Of a stretch of 54,944 nt of DNA, positions 24,341-31,913 are shown piece after piece. Positions within the stretch are counted from its first letter, which is position 1. Each line of letters opens with the position of its first letter. The position numbers and the translations under genes were made by a program. The DNA is from CAG-177 sp964587915 (lineage in GTDB: Bacteria; Bacillota; Clostridia; Oscillospirales; Acutalibacteraceae): NCBI GenBank assembly GCA_964587915.1, contig CAZPMK010000009.1, positions 1 to 54,944 on the forward strand, read 5' to 3'. The notes beneath the pieces were generated by a model, which searched no databases, had not been told where the DNA came from, and saw nothing but the letters and a program-made list of their open reading frames with translations.

Positions 24341-25480
24341 TTATTTATTGAAGAATTTTTCGATTTCCGTTTTTGAAGCCGCAACGGAGCCTTGAATCAT
24401 ATCGGGCTTTCCGCCGCCTCTGCCCTGCAAAGCCGCATTCAGCTCCTTGCCGAGAGGACGGACATCCGCCGAACGGCTGACGACGGCATATTTGTATCCC
24501 GTGTCATCATTTCCCGAAAATACCGCCGCCGTTTCCGCTTTATCAGCAAGCATATCCGCAAAAACTCTTGCATCATCGGCAGAACCGGAGGGGTCAAAAC
24601 GCAGGGCAAGAGTGCCCGAAACGCTTTCACATTCGAGAGCAAAAAGGCGTTTTTTCAGTTCGGAATATTGATATCTTTCGGTGCGGAGCTGCTCCTTTAA
24701 GCGTTCCACCGCCTCGGCAACCTCGTCGGTTTTGGCACACAGCAGATTCGATATCGCAAGGACGGAGGAATTTTTTCTGCCGTAATCCGCAAGTGCCCTT
24801 GCACCGATGAGCAAGGTTATTCTGACTCCGGATTTATAGTGAACGCAGGAGACCGCCTTTATCATGCCGACCTCGCCCGTGAGTGAAACATGAGTTCCGC
24901 AGCAGGCACAAAGGTCAACGCCGTCAATTCGGACGAGCCGAACCTGCCCCGAAAGCTCTTTTTTGCTTCTGTATGAGAAATTTTCAAGCTCCTCAGCGGA
25001 GGGAAGCAGAGTTTCAACGGGGATATTTCTGTATATCGCATCGTTCGCAAGGTGTTCAATTTCGGAGAGCTTTTCTGGAGTGACGGTGCCGTTAAAATCA
25101 ACGGTAACGCTGTCCTCGCCCATGTGAAAGCCCACGTTGTCAAAGCCGCAAAGCGAATGCACGAAGCCGGAAAAAATATGCTCGCCCGTGTGCTGCTGCA
25201 TATGGTCAAAGCGGCGTTCGTAATCAATTCGGCAATGTACGCAGGTGTTTTCGTCAACGGCATCGGAGCAAAGGTGGATAACTTCCCCGTCACGCTCTTT
25301 TGTGTCGAGCACCCGAGAATTTCCGATAAATCCGATATCCGCGGGCTGACCGCCTCCCTCGGGGAAGAAAGCGGTTCTGTCGAGTACGATTTCATATTTT
25401 CCGCCGACCTCGCGGCAGGAAACGACCCGAGCGGTAAATTCCTTCAGGTAAACATCCTTGTAATACAGTCTTTCGGACAT
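24341..25480 (-). CDS. alaX: AlaX-type alanyl-tRNA editing protein with DHHA1 domain
   Basis: 379 aa from the ATG at 25480, five bases after GGAGG; the frame opens seven codons earlier without a site. The N-terminal part resembles the tRNA-SAD of AlaRS (FFPEGGGQPADIG), with zinc motifs HMQQHTGEH and CCGTH. A coiled coil (about 250-285) and a DHHA1 domain (about 290-379; GRGGGKPDMIQGS) follow. It hydrolyses mis-charged Ser- or Gly-tRNA(Ala), in trans to alanyl-tRNA synthetase. The build matches the long AlaX-L form. Confidence 0.9.
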   Translation of the reverse strand: MSERLYYKDVYLKEFTARVVSCREVGGKYEIVLDRTAFFPEGGGQPADIGFIGNSRVLDTKERDGEVIHLCSDAVDENTCVHCRIDYERRFDHMQQHTGEHIFSGFVHSLCGFDNVGFHMGEDSVTVDFNGTVTPEKLSEIEHLANDAIYRNIPVETLLPSAEELENFSYRSKKELSGQVRLVRIDGVDLCACCGTHVSLTGEVGMIKAVSCVHYKSGVRITLLIGARALADYGRKNSSVLAISNLLCAKTDEVAEAVERLKEQLRTERYQYSELKKRLFALECESVSGTLALRFDPSGSADDARVFADMLADKAETAAVFSGNDDTGYKYAVVSRSADVRPLGKELNAALQGRGGGKPDMIQGSVAASKTEIEKFFNK

Positions 25481-25604
25481 AGCAGCCTCCGTCATATACA
25501 ATAATATAAGAATAATACCACATCTGCCGCCCGTTTGGAATGGTGAAAATGATTTAAAATGGGGTACAAAATGTTACAAATTTATATCAAATGTGCATAT
25601 TTCA

Positions 25605-25633
25605 TTGACAGCACCCTGTTTTATTGCTATAAT
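25605..25633 (+). promoter_or_regulatory. Perfect sigma-A promoter
   Basis: TTGACA (25605-25610), 17 bp, TATAAT (25628-25633). Drives the membrane protein gene at 25677; the expected leader is about 35 nt. Confidence 0.85.
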
Positions 25634-25676
25634 CATATCGCACTTGAGAAAAAATTTACAAGAACGGGGGCTCTTT

Positions 25677-26438
25677 ATGAAGAGTTACTTCAAGCGGCTT
25701 TTTGCCGAATGTCCGAAATACCGCATGATAATTTGGTGGATATTCAGAGCGTTGATGGTTTATGCGTTTATCAAGGGATTTTTTCCTGCGGAGGGTGAAG
25801 CGTTTGACATCACCGATCCCTTGCAGGTAGGTGCAAACTTTGTATGTATGTTCGTTTGGGAAATATTTATGATGCTTCCCGAGAAAAATTCGCTCCGTCA
25901 TGTACCCTCGGTGGTGCAGACATTCCTTATCGTAGGAATTTTTGCGGCATCGTTCGGCGGAAAATTCATGAATTTCTACTATGACCTTCAATATTGGGAT
26001 ACAATTCTCCACCTCGTCGGCGGCGGAGCCTGCGTATTCTTCGGCTACGAAATTGCCACGGCGATGCAAAAGCGTGACAAGGCGGAGGCTCCCCTCTCGC
26101 TCGTATTGCTTGCCGCAGTCGGCTTTTCGTTCCTTGCCTCCACGGGCTGGGAGCTTTTCGAGTTCACCTTTGACCAGATAGCCTGCAAGAGTGCCTTTGA
26201 AGCGGGCAATATTCTCAAGGCGGGCGATGCACAGCATTGGAGTCATACGATTGCAATGGCGGCGGAGTCACCGAAGATCGAGTCACTCTTTGAACCGTAT
26301 TTCCAAGAGCGTTGGGCGATAATGGATACCATGGCGGATATCGTGCTGAACACGGTTGGTGCTCTTGTTTCCATAATTGCAATAAGAATTTATCCCTACA
26401 GACACAAGGGCAGATTCAAGATCGACCTTACAAAATAA
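25677..26438 (+). CDS. Integral membrane protein of unknown function
   Basis: 253 aa from ATG 25677, behind GGGGG. An earlier in-frame start at 25593 would lie upstream of the predicted transcription start and is rejected. About six hydrophobic helices (19-36, 50-66, 82-100, 108-128, 140-160, 225-243) with the polar motif WDTILHLVGGG in the middle and GWELFEF shortly after; the family resemblance to YjdF/DUF2238-type membrane proteins is weak. The perfect consensus promoter suggests strong constitutive expression. Monocistronic, followed by a terminator. Confidence 0.85.
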   Translation: MKSYFKRLFAECPKYRMIIWWIFRALMVYAFIKGFFPAEGEAFDITDPLQVGANFVCMFVWEIFMMLPEKNSLRHVPSVVQTFLIVGIFAASFGGKFMNFYYDLQYWDTILHLVGGGACVFFGYEIATAMQKRDKAEAPLSLVLLAAVGFSFLASTGWELFEFTFDQIACKSAFEAGNILKAGDAQHWSHTIAMAAESPKIESLFEPYFQERWAIMDTMADIVLNTVGALVSIIAIRIYPYRHKGRFKIDLTK

Positions 26439-26465
26439 AATCATATACATATCAAATACATATCA

Positions 26466-26490
26466 AAGCCCCCGACCGAGTCGAGGGCTT
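26466..26490. terminator. Bidirectional terminator between convergent genes
   Basis: AAGCCCCCGAC (26466-26476) pairs with GTCGAGGGCTT (26480-26490) with one G-U pair, followed by AATTTTAT. Serves the membrane protein gene and nanA. Confidence 0.75.
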
Positions 26491-26494
26491 AATT

Positions 26495-27361
26495 TTATGC
26501 TTTCATCGAGGCGGCGATGAGCTTCATTTTTTCGTTTGCCTCATTGCTTACGGGCAGGAACGGACGGCGGCAGGGGCCGCAGTCGATTCCCATGTGGGTG
26601 AGAATTGCTTTTTCGCAGGGCATGACGCCGTATTTGATAAGCTCGCCGATTATTGCGTTCGCTTCGTTTTGGATTGACTGAGCCTGCTCGATTTTTCCGC
26701 TCTTGAAGCAGTCGTAAAGACGGAGAAATTTATCCGCCATGAAATTATACGTGCTTCCGATTGCACCGTCGGCACCCATGGAAAGACCGCCGAGGCACAT
26801 TTCGTCAAAGCCGTTGAAAACGGTGATATTTTTAATTTTCTGCTTGAATTGCTGAAGCGTAAACAAATCGGTTGAGGTGTGCTTTATTCCGATAAATCTT
26901 TCGTCCTTGAAGATTTCTGCGGCGATATCGGCAGTAAAGGTGAAGCCGTTTCCGCCGGGGAAATTGTAAATAATCATCGGGAGCCTAACGCTCGAAACGA
27001 TATCGTCATAGTATTTGCGTATTGCGTCATAAGAAAAAGAATAGTAATACGGAGCGACGGCGGATATTGCGGTGTAGCCGAGACTTTCAGCCTCCTTTGC
27101 CATGGAAACGGCATCATCCGTGGATACGCTGCCGCAGTGTGCAATGAGGTCAACCCTGTCTCCCGCCGCTTTTTTTACCGTGCGGAAAACCTTTTTTCTT
27201 TCGTCGGGGGACATGAGCATTCCTTCGCCCGTGCTTCCGCCGACATAGAAGCCGTTGACGCCCTTTTGAAGATTAAATTCAACGAGCTGTTCAAGTGATT
27301 TTTCGTTTATCGTATAATCGCCATTAAACGGGGTGAGCAATGCGGTGAATATTCCGTTCAT
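26495..27361 (-). CDS. nanA: N-acetylneuraminate lyase/DapA-family aldolase
   Basis: 288 aa TIM barrel. GGSTGEG (substrate carboxylate site), the Tyr of IIYNFPGG and the Schiff-base Lys of GIKHTS are present. YNFPGGNGF and the length fit NanA better than DapA, which usually reads YNVPGRT. NanA splits sialic acid into ManNAc and pyruvate. No nanE, nanK or sialidase is beside it, so substrate assignment rests on motifs only. The minus-strand promoter at 27398-27427 precedes it. Confidence 0.85.
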   Translation of the reverse strand: MNGIFTALLTPFNGDYTINEKSLEQLVEFNLQKGVNGFYVGGSTGEGMLMSPDERKKVFRTVKKAAGDRVDLIAHCGSVSTDDAVSMAKEAESLGYTAISAVAPYYYSFSYDAIRKYYDDIVSSVRLPMIIYNFPGGNGFTFTADIAAEIFKDERFIGIKHTSTDLFTLQQFKQKIKNITVFNGFDEMCLGGLSMGADGAIGSTYNFMADKFLRLYDCFKSGKIEQAQSIQNEANAIIGELIKYGVMPCEKAILTHMGIDCGPCRRPFLPVSNEANEKMKLIAASMKA

Positions 27362-27397
27362 ATAGTCACATCCTTATTAAATAATTCGGTTCGATAT

Positions 27398-27427
27398 ATC
27401 TTAACATTGTTGATATCCCAAAGTCAA
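27398..27427 (-). promoter_or_regulatory. Promoter of nanA
   Basis: Minus strand TTGACT (27427-27422), 18 bp, TAAGAT (27403-27398). Divergent from the promoter at 27451. Confidence 0.55.
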
Positions 27428-27450
27428 ACGCCAATATTAACAAAAAAGAC

Positions 27451-27479
27451 TTGTAATAATCGGATAAATAGGTTATACT
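27451..27479 (+). promoter_or_regulatory. Promoter of the 588 aa membrane-anchored protein
   Basis: TTGTAA (27451-27456), 17 bp, TATACT (27474-27479), 30 bp ahead of the ATG; the ribosome site AAGGAG lies in between. Confidence 0.65.
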
Positions 27480-27509
27480 GTATGGTAACACCTATAAGGA
27501 GATGAAGCA

Positions 27510-29276
27510 ATGGATCCCATTAAAGTTGATTTTTCAAAAAAGGACGGCGGAAGAAAAAAGGATATCGTAATCCCACCCGAAAAGGCAGCTCTCAAAATAG
27601 TTCTCAGCCTGCTTTGCTCGGCTGTTTTTGCGGCGGTGCTTTTCTATTTTATGCTTCCCGCTTTGAATTTTAAGGCGTACGATCTTTACATTTATATCGG
27701 TGCGGTTGCCGCATCATATATTGTGTTCAATGCGATTTTCGCAAATGTTTTCGGCAAGCCCGAGTATGTTCCCTACGTTAAACGCAGAGCGGTAGTGCCC
27801 GGCATCATCATTGCGGCGCTGCTCGTCACCGTGGGCGTGGGCTATGTTGTGTCATGCGAATTTTTCAGAGCTTCAAGCTACAGCCAAATAATCGAGGTTG
27901 ATACCGAACGCAGCTTTGCCGACGACCTTGAAGAGCAGACGGCAGACAGCTTCAGCGAAATCCCGAAGCTCGACGAAGCCTCAGCCGCACAGCTTGCCAC
28001 AAGAGCACTCGGTGCCCTTAAAGACATCGGCTCGGTTTCTCAGTTCACCATTGCTCCCGAAAATTCACAGATAAACTATCAGGGCAAGCCCCACAGAGTT
28101 GTTCCGCTCCGGTATGCGGATATAATCAAGTGGCTCGTCAACACCCGTGACGGCTTCCCCGGCTATGTTTTGGTCAACATGGCGGATGAGAGCACCGAAT
28201 TTGTCGAGCTTAAAGACGGCTCAATAAAGTATTCCGCTTATGAGCATTTCAACAAGCTCCTTAAAAGACATCTGCGTTTTGAATATCCCACATATATGTT
28301 TGCCGATGCAACCTTTGAGGTCAACGACAACGGCGATCCGTTCTGGATTTGTGCCCGTCTCGATAAGACCATAGGAATGTTCGGCGGTACGGACGTTATC
28401 GGTATCGTACTTGTAGATGCCATAACGGGCGAATGTGTTGAATACAGCATGGAGCAGCTTAAATCCGATGCTTCGCTCCAGTGGATAGACAGAGTTTACG
28501 ATTCGGATCTTATCATTCAGCAGTATGACTTCTACGGTAAGTATCAAAACGGCTTCTGGAATTCACTTCTCGGTCAAAAGGATGTTATCAAGACCACCGA
28601 CGGCTACAACTACATTGCGAAAAACGATGACGTTTGGATGTACACGGGCGTTACCTCCGTCACCTCCGACCAGTCGATTATCGGCTTTGTGCTTGTAAAT
28701 CAGAGAACCAAGGAAGCGTCATTCTACAATGTTACCGGCGGTACGGAATATTCCGCACAGCAGGCGGCAGAGGGCAGAGTCATGGACCTCGGCTATTCGG
28801 CAACGTTCCCGCTTCTTCTCAACATCGGCGGCGAACCGACCTATTTCCTTTCTCTTAAAGACCCCAAGAACCAGATAGTTCAGCAGTATGCACTCATAAA
28901 CGTTGCGAATTACAACAACAATCAGATGGGCGTTACGGGCACGGATTTGAGCAAGTGCCTTGCAAGCTATATCGAATCCCTTAAACAAAAGGGCATAACG
29001 GTTGACATCAATCCCGATGATGTTGTTACTCCCGGCACGGACGAAACCCCCGTTGCCGTCAGCAAGGAGAGCGTGACGGGTGTTATCACCGATATCAGAA
29101 CCGCAGTCATGGGCGGCGAGAGCTATTATTATGTAAAGCTCGACAACAATGCGGCATACTTCGTTATTGCGGCGGTTAAGGAGCAGGGCGTTGTCATTCT
29201 CAACAAGGGCGACACCGTAACCGTAACCTACAGCGGCGAGGGAAGCATAATTTCCGCAGACAGCATTAAAAAATAA
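27510..29276 (+). CDS. Large membrane-anchored protein of unknown function
   Basis: 588 aa. A basic N-terminus is followed by hydrophobic helices at about 26-50, 58-76 and 95-116. The remaining 470 residues are extracellular by the positive-inside rule, a mixed alpha/beta region rich in short strands and Tyr/Asp (YADIIKWLVNTRDGFPGYVL, IGIVLVDAITGECVEY). The last 75 residues (after TPGTDETPVA) look like a small beta-barrel (VTGVITDIRTAVMGGESYYY), perhaps an OB fold. The repeating VLVNxxTxExxxY segments resemble PepSY-like units, which is only a suggestion. Transcribed from its own promoter, followed by a strong hairpin and hflX. Confidence 0.8.
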   Translation: MDPIKVDFSKKDGGRKKDIVIPPEKAALKIVLSLLCSAVFAAVLFYFMLPALNFKAYDLYIYIGAVAASYIVFNAIFANVFGKPEYVPYVKRRAVVPGIIIAALLVTVGVGYVVSCEFFRASSYSQIIEVDTERSFADDLEEQTADSFSEIPKLDEASAAQLATRALGALKDIGSVSQFTIAPENSQINYQGKPHRVVPLRYADIIKWLVNTRDGFPGYVLVNMADESTEFVELKDGSIKYSAYEHFNKLLKRHLRFEYPTYMFADATFEVNDNGDPFWICARLDKTIGMFGGTDVIGIVLVDAITGECVEYSMEQLKSDASLQWIDRVYDSDLIIQQYDFYGKYQNGFWNSLLGQKDVIKTTDGYNYIAKNDDVWMYTGVTSVTSDQSIIGFVLVNQRTKEASFYNVTGGTEYSAQQAAEGRVMDLGYSATFPLLLNIGGEPTYFLSLKDPKNQIVQQYALINVANYNNNQMGVTGTDLSKCLASYIESLKQKGITVDINPDDVVTPGTDETPVAVSKESVTGVITDIRTAVMGGESYYYVKLDNNAAYFVIAAVKEQGVVILNKGDTVTVTYSGEGSIISADSIKK

Positions 29277-29287
29277 CTGACAGGCGA

Positions 29288-29311
29288 GGGCTGCTGCTTC
29301 GGCGGCGGCCC
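29288..29311 (+). terminator. UUCG-capped hairpin upstream of hflX
   Basis: GGGCTGCTGC-TTCG-GCGGCGGCCC, a 10-bp stem including two G-U pairs and a stable TTCG tetraloop, followed only by TTTG. It may be a weak terminator, an attenuator or a 3'-end stabiliser between the unknown membrane protein gene and hflX. Confidence 0.55.
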
Positions 29312-29326
29312 TTTGATAATTTGATT

Positions 29327-30574
29327 ATGGAATTTTACGAAAACAAACAAGAGCCTGAAAAGGCGGTGCTTATTGCCGTTGATACGGGCGAATACGATTG
29401 CGATATTTCACTTGACGAGCTTGAGGAGCTTGCCGAAACGGCGGGTGCCGAGGTCGTGGGAAGAATGAGCCAAAAGCGGGACAAGCCCGACGGCGGAACT
29501 TTTCTCGGAAGCGGCAGATTGGAGGAGCTCGGTGAATTTTGCAAAAACAACGAAACCGACCTTGTCATTGCGGACAGCGAGCTTTCACCCGCACAGCTTC
29601 GCAACATCGAAAAGGCAACGGGAGTCAGAGTAATAGACCGCACCACGCTGATACTCGATATTTTTGCCGACAGAGCAAGGAGCAACGAGGGCAAATTGCA
29701 GGTAGAGCTTGCACAGCTCCGATATTCTCTCCCGAGGCTCACGGGTCAGGGCACAAAGCTCTCCCGTCTCGGCGGCGGCATAGGAACGAGAGGTCCCGGT
29801 GAAACGAAGCTCGAAAGCGACCGCCGCCACATAAGACGAAGAATTAAATCTCTCGAGGATGAATTTGATGCACTCGAAAAACGCCGCACCCTTGCCCGTT
29901 CCCGCAGAGAAAAAGACGGCGTGGAAACGGTTGTTATCGTCGGTTATACAAACGCAGGCAAATCAACGCTGATGAACACCCTCACCGAAGCGGGCGTGCT
30001 TGCACAGGATAAGCTGTTCGCAACGCTCGACCCCACCTCAAGAGCACTTGTTTTGCCCGACGGCAGAAAGGTCATGCTCATTGATACCGTCGGTTTTATC
30101 CGCCGATTGCCGCATCATCTTGTCGAGGCGTTCAAATCAACGCTTGAAGAAGCGGCGTGTGCAAAGGTGATACTGAATGTCTGCGATGCCTCCGACCCCG
30201 AATGTGCCGAACATCTCGAGGTCACGGCACAGCTTCTCGAGGAGCTTGGCTGTACGGGCAAGCCGATAATTCCCGTGTTCAACAAATGTGATCTCCCGCA
30301 GGCGGACGAGGCGGCAATGCGGCTCCCGAATGCGGTCAACATCTCGGCTCTCGAGGGCAAGGGACTTGACGAGCTGCTTGAAGCGGTTGCAAAGGCTCTC
30401 CCGCCGACCCGTGCGAGGGCGAAGCTGCTTATTCCGTATTCGGACGGAGCGGCGGCAGCGGCATTCCGAAAGGACGGCGTTATCACGGCGGAGGATTACC
30501 GCGAAAACGGGCTGTATCTTGAATTAACCGCAGATACGGCGTTGATTGACAGATATCAAAAATATTGCGTATAA
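29327..30574 (+). CDS. hflX: GTPase HflX
   Basis: 415 aa from ATG 29327; a TTG two codons earlier is also possible and neither has a clear ribosome site. The N-terminal HflX domain (GGTFLGSGRLEEL, VIDRTTLILDIFADRARSNE, GIGTRGPGETKLE) and coiled linker precede the G domain: G1 GYTNAGKST, G3 DTVGF, G4 NKCD, G5 NISAL. HflX binds the 50S subunit and splits stalled ribosomes during heat or antibiotic stress. The UUCG hairpin just upstream leaves little room for a leader and could limit expression. Confidence 0.95.
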   Translation: MEFYENKQEPEKAVLIAVDTGEYDCDISLDELEELAETAGAEVVGRMSQKRDKPDGGTFLGSGRLEELGEFCKNNETDLVIADSELSPAQLRNIEKATGVRVIDRTTLILDIFADRARSNEGKLQVELAQLRYSLPRLTGQGTKLSRLGGGIGTRGPGETKLESDRRHIRRRIKSLEDEFDALEKRRTLARSRREKDGVETVVIVGYTNAGKSTLMNTLTEAGVLAQDKLFATLDPTSRALVLPDGRKVMLIDTVGFIRRLPHHLVEAFKSTLEEAACAKVILNVCDASDPECAEHLEVTAQLLEELGCTGKPIIPVFNKCDLPQADEAAMRLPNAVNISALEGKGLDELLEAVAKALPPTRARAKLLIPYSDGAAAAAFRKDGVITAEDYRENGLYLELTADTALIDRYQKYCV

Positions 30575-30587
30575 GGAACGATAATCC

Positions 30588-31475
30588 ATGCAAAAAACAG
30601 TTTCTGTGATAATGAGCTTCATTTTTGCGGCGGTATTTAATATCTATCCCGCAACATATGAGCCGATAAGCGAAAATCCGAGCCTCACCTTTTCGGTTAT
30701 TTCGGATATCCACATGGAGAGCAACAATCCCGACAGGCTCAAACGCTTCCCGAAAATTCTCATGGATATAAGCGGAGCGAAGCGTAAAAGCGATGCCTTG
30801 ATTCTTCTCGGAGACAACACGATGAACGGTCAGTTTATCGAGCATTGTGTTTTGACTGCACAGCTAAAGCTGTTTGCAAATGTGAAAAATATTCTTCCCG
30901 TCATGGGAAATCATGAAATATTCACTCCCGAAAACGGCTACGAAAAGGGCAGTCGCAAATTCCGTATGTTCGCAGGCTGTCTTGCCGGCGAGAAGCTCGA
31001 TAAAACGTATTATTCAAAGGAAATAAACGGCTGTAAATTTATCGTTTTAGGCTCCGAGGCGGATATGGGCGTTCAGGCATATTTGTCCGACGAACAGCTT
31101 TCATGGCTCGATTCGCTCCTTGCAGAGGCGGATAAAAACGGCACTCCGTCATTCGTTTTCTGCCATTTTCCCATTGACGGCACGGTCGTCAGCTTTTGGC
31201 AGGAGGGCATGATAGGCGAGCAGGGCGAGAGGCTCTATGAAATTCTCACATCGCACAAAAATGTGTTCTATTTTTCGGGACATTTGCACAATGAAGTGAC
31301 CGTTTCGGGCGTAACGCAGAAGGACGGCGTAACCTTTATTGACCTGCCCTGCCTGCTCGGCGAGGGAATCGGCTGTGAGGCGGAGTATCACGACGGCACC
31401 GTGGAGCTGAGGATGAGAAATCACGAAACGGGCGAGTGGATCGAGACTTTGTCACGCTCAATCAGCCTTAATTAG
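30588..31475 (+). CDS. Secreted or anchored calcineurin-like metallophosphoesterase
   Basis: 295 aa, ATG behind AAGGA, 13 bp after hflX. The N-terminus (about 4-22) is a short signal peptide or anchor. Metal-binding motifs are complete and in order: SDIHME, LLGDN, VMGNHE, FCHFPIDG and SGHLHNE. This is the pattern of phosphodiesterases/phosphatases; the substrate is unknown. It may be co-transcribed with hflX. Confidence 0.88.
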   Translation: MQKTVSVIMSFIFAAVFNIYPATYEPISENPSLTFSVISDIHMESNNPDRLKRFPKILMDISGAKRKSDALILLGDNTMNGQFIEHCVLTAQLKLFANVKNILPVMGNHEIFTPENGYEKGSRKFRMFAGCLAGEKLDKTYYSKEINGCKFIVLGSEADMGVQAYLSDEQLSWLDSLLAEADKNGTPSFVFCHFPIDGTVVSFWQEGMIGEQGERLYEILTSHKNVFYFSGHLHNEVTVSGVTQKDGVTFIDLPCLLGEGIGCEAEYHDGTVELRMRNHETGEWIETLSRSISLN

Positions 31476-31517
31476 CAATTTCCCCGCCTTGTTCACATAT
31501 ACTTAAAGGTTTGTTAC

Positions 31518-31546
31518 TTGACATGAAAGAAAAAATGCGGTATAAT
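31518..31546 (+). promoter_or_regulatory. Perfect sigma-A promoter of the 60 aa microprotein
   Basis: TTGACA (31518-31523), 17 bp, TATAAT (31541-31546). The expected leader is about 65 nt and ends with AAGGGGG. Confidence 0.88.
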
Positions 31547-31617
31547 AACGCCGTAAACTGCCGTGGTATCCGAGCTTTTGCACGGTGCGGCGGAAATAAA
31601 ACAAGGGGGAAAATACA

Positions 31618-31800
31618 ATGGATATCAGCACTGAAGGACTCCAGACTCTCATTCTGACGTTCCTTGACGGTCTTGCCAACCTTGACCTCAAGAGCCTTGA
31701 CCTTGATTTCATCGGTGATATTCTCACCAAGATTGCTCCCATTTGGAATCCCATCTGGGAAATTATCACTGCATGGCTTGAGAGCAATTTCGGCTTCTAA
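31618..31800 (+). CDS. Acidic, Trp-containing amphipathic microprotein (60 aa), unknown
   Basis: 60 aa with 9 acidic and 2 basic residues and Trp at 43, 47 and 53. The middle repeats Leu-Asp (LANLDLKSLDLDF) and the C-terminus is hydrophobic (APIWNPIWEIITAWLESNFG). It is predicted as two amphipathic helices split by Pro41 and Pro45, without signal peptide or Cys. Evidence that it is real: a perfect promoter, the ribosome site AAGGGGG eight bases before the ATG, and its own terminator 20 bp after the stop. I do not recognise it; a membrane-associated or secreted leaderless peptide is possible. Confidence 0.75.
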   Translation: MDISTEGLQTLILTFLDGLANLDLKSLDLDFIGDILTKIAPIWNPIWEIITAWLESNFGF

Positions 31801-31820
31801 TCAAAAAATAAAATTTTTGG

Positions 31821-31850
31821 CAGGTCTGTCTACGGGCAGACCTGTTTTTT
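31821..31850 (+). terminator. Strong rho-independent terminator
   Basis: Stem CAGGTCTG/CAGACCTG (31821-31828 and 31837-31844) followed by TTTTTT. Ends the microprotein transcript. Confidence 0.9.
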
Positions 31851-31851
31851 C

Positions 31852-31880
31852 TTGAATATTGGCTTCGTATCTGTTATAAT
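31852..31880 (+). promoter_or_regulatory. Promoter of murL-murD2
   Basis: TTGAAT (31852-31857), 17 bp, TATAAT (31875-31880), two bases after the preceding terminator. The murL ATG follows at 31914 behind GGGAGG. Confidence 0.8.
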
Positions 31881-31913
31881 ATACTTTGTATAATAAGTTT
31901 TTGGGAGGACAGA

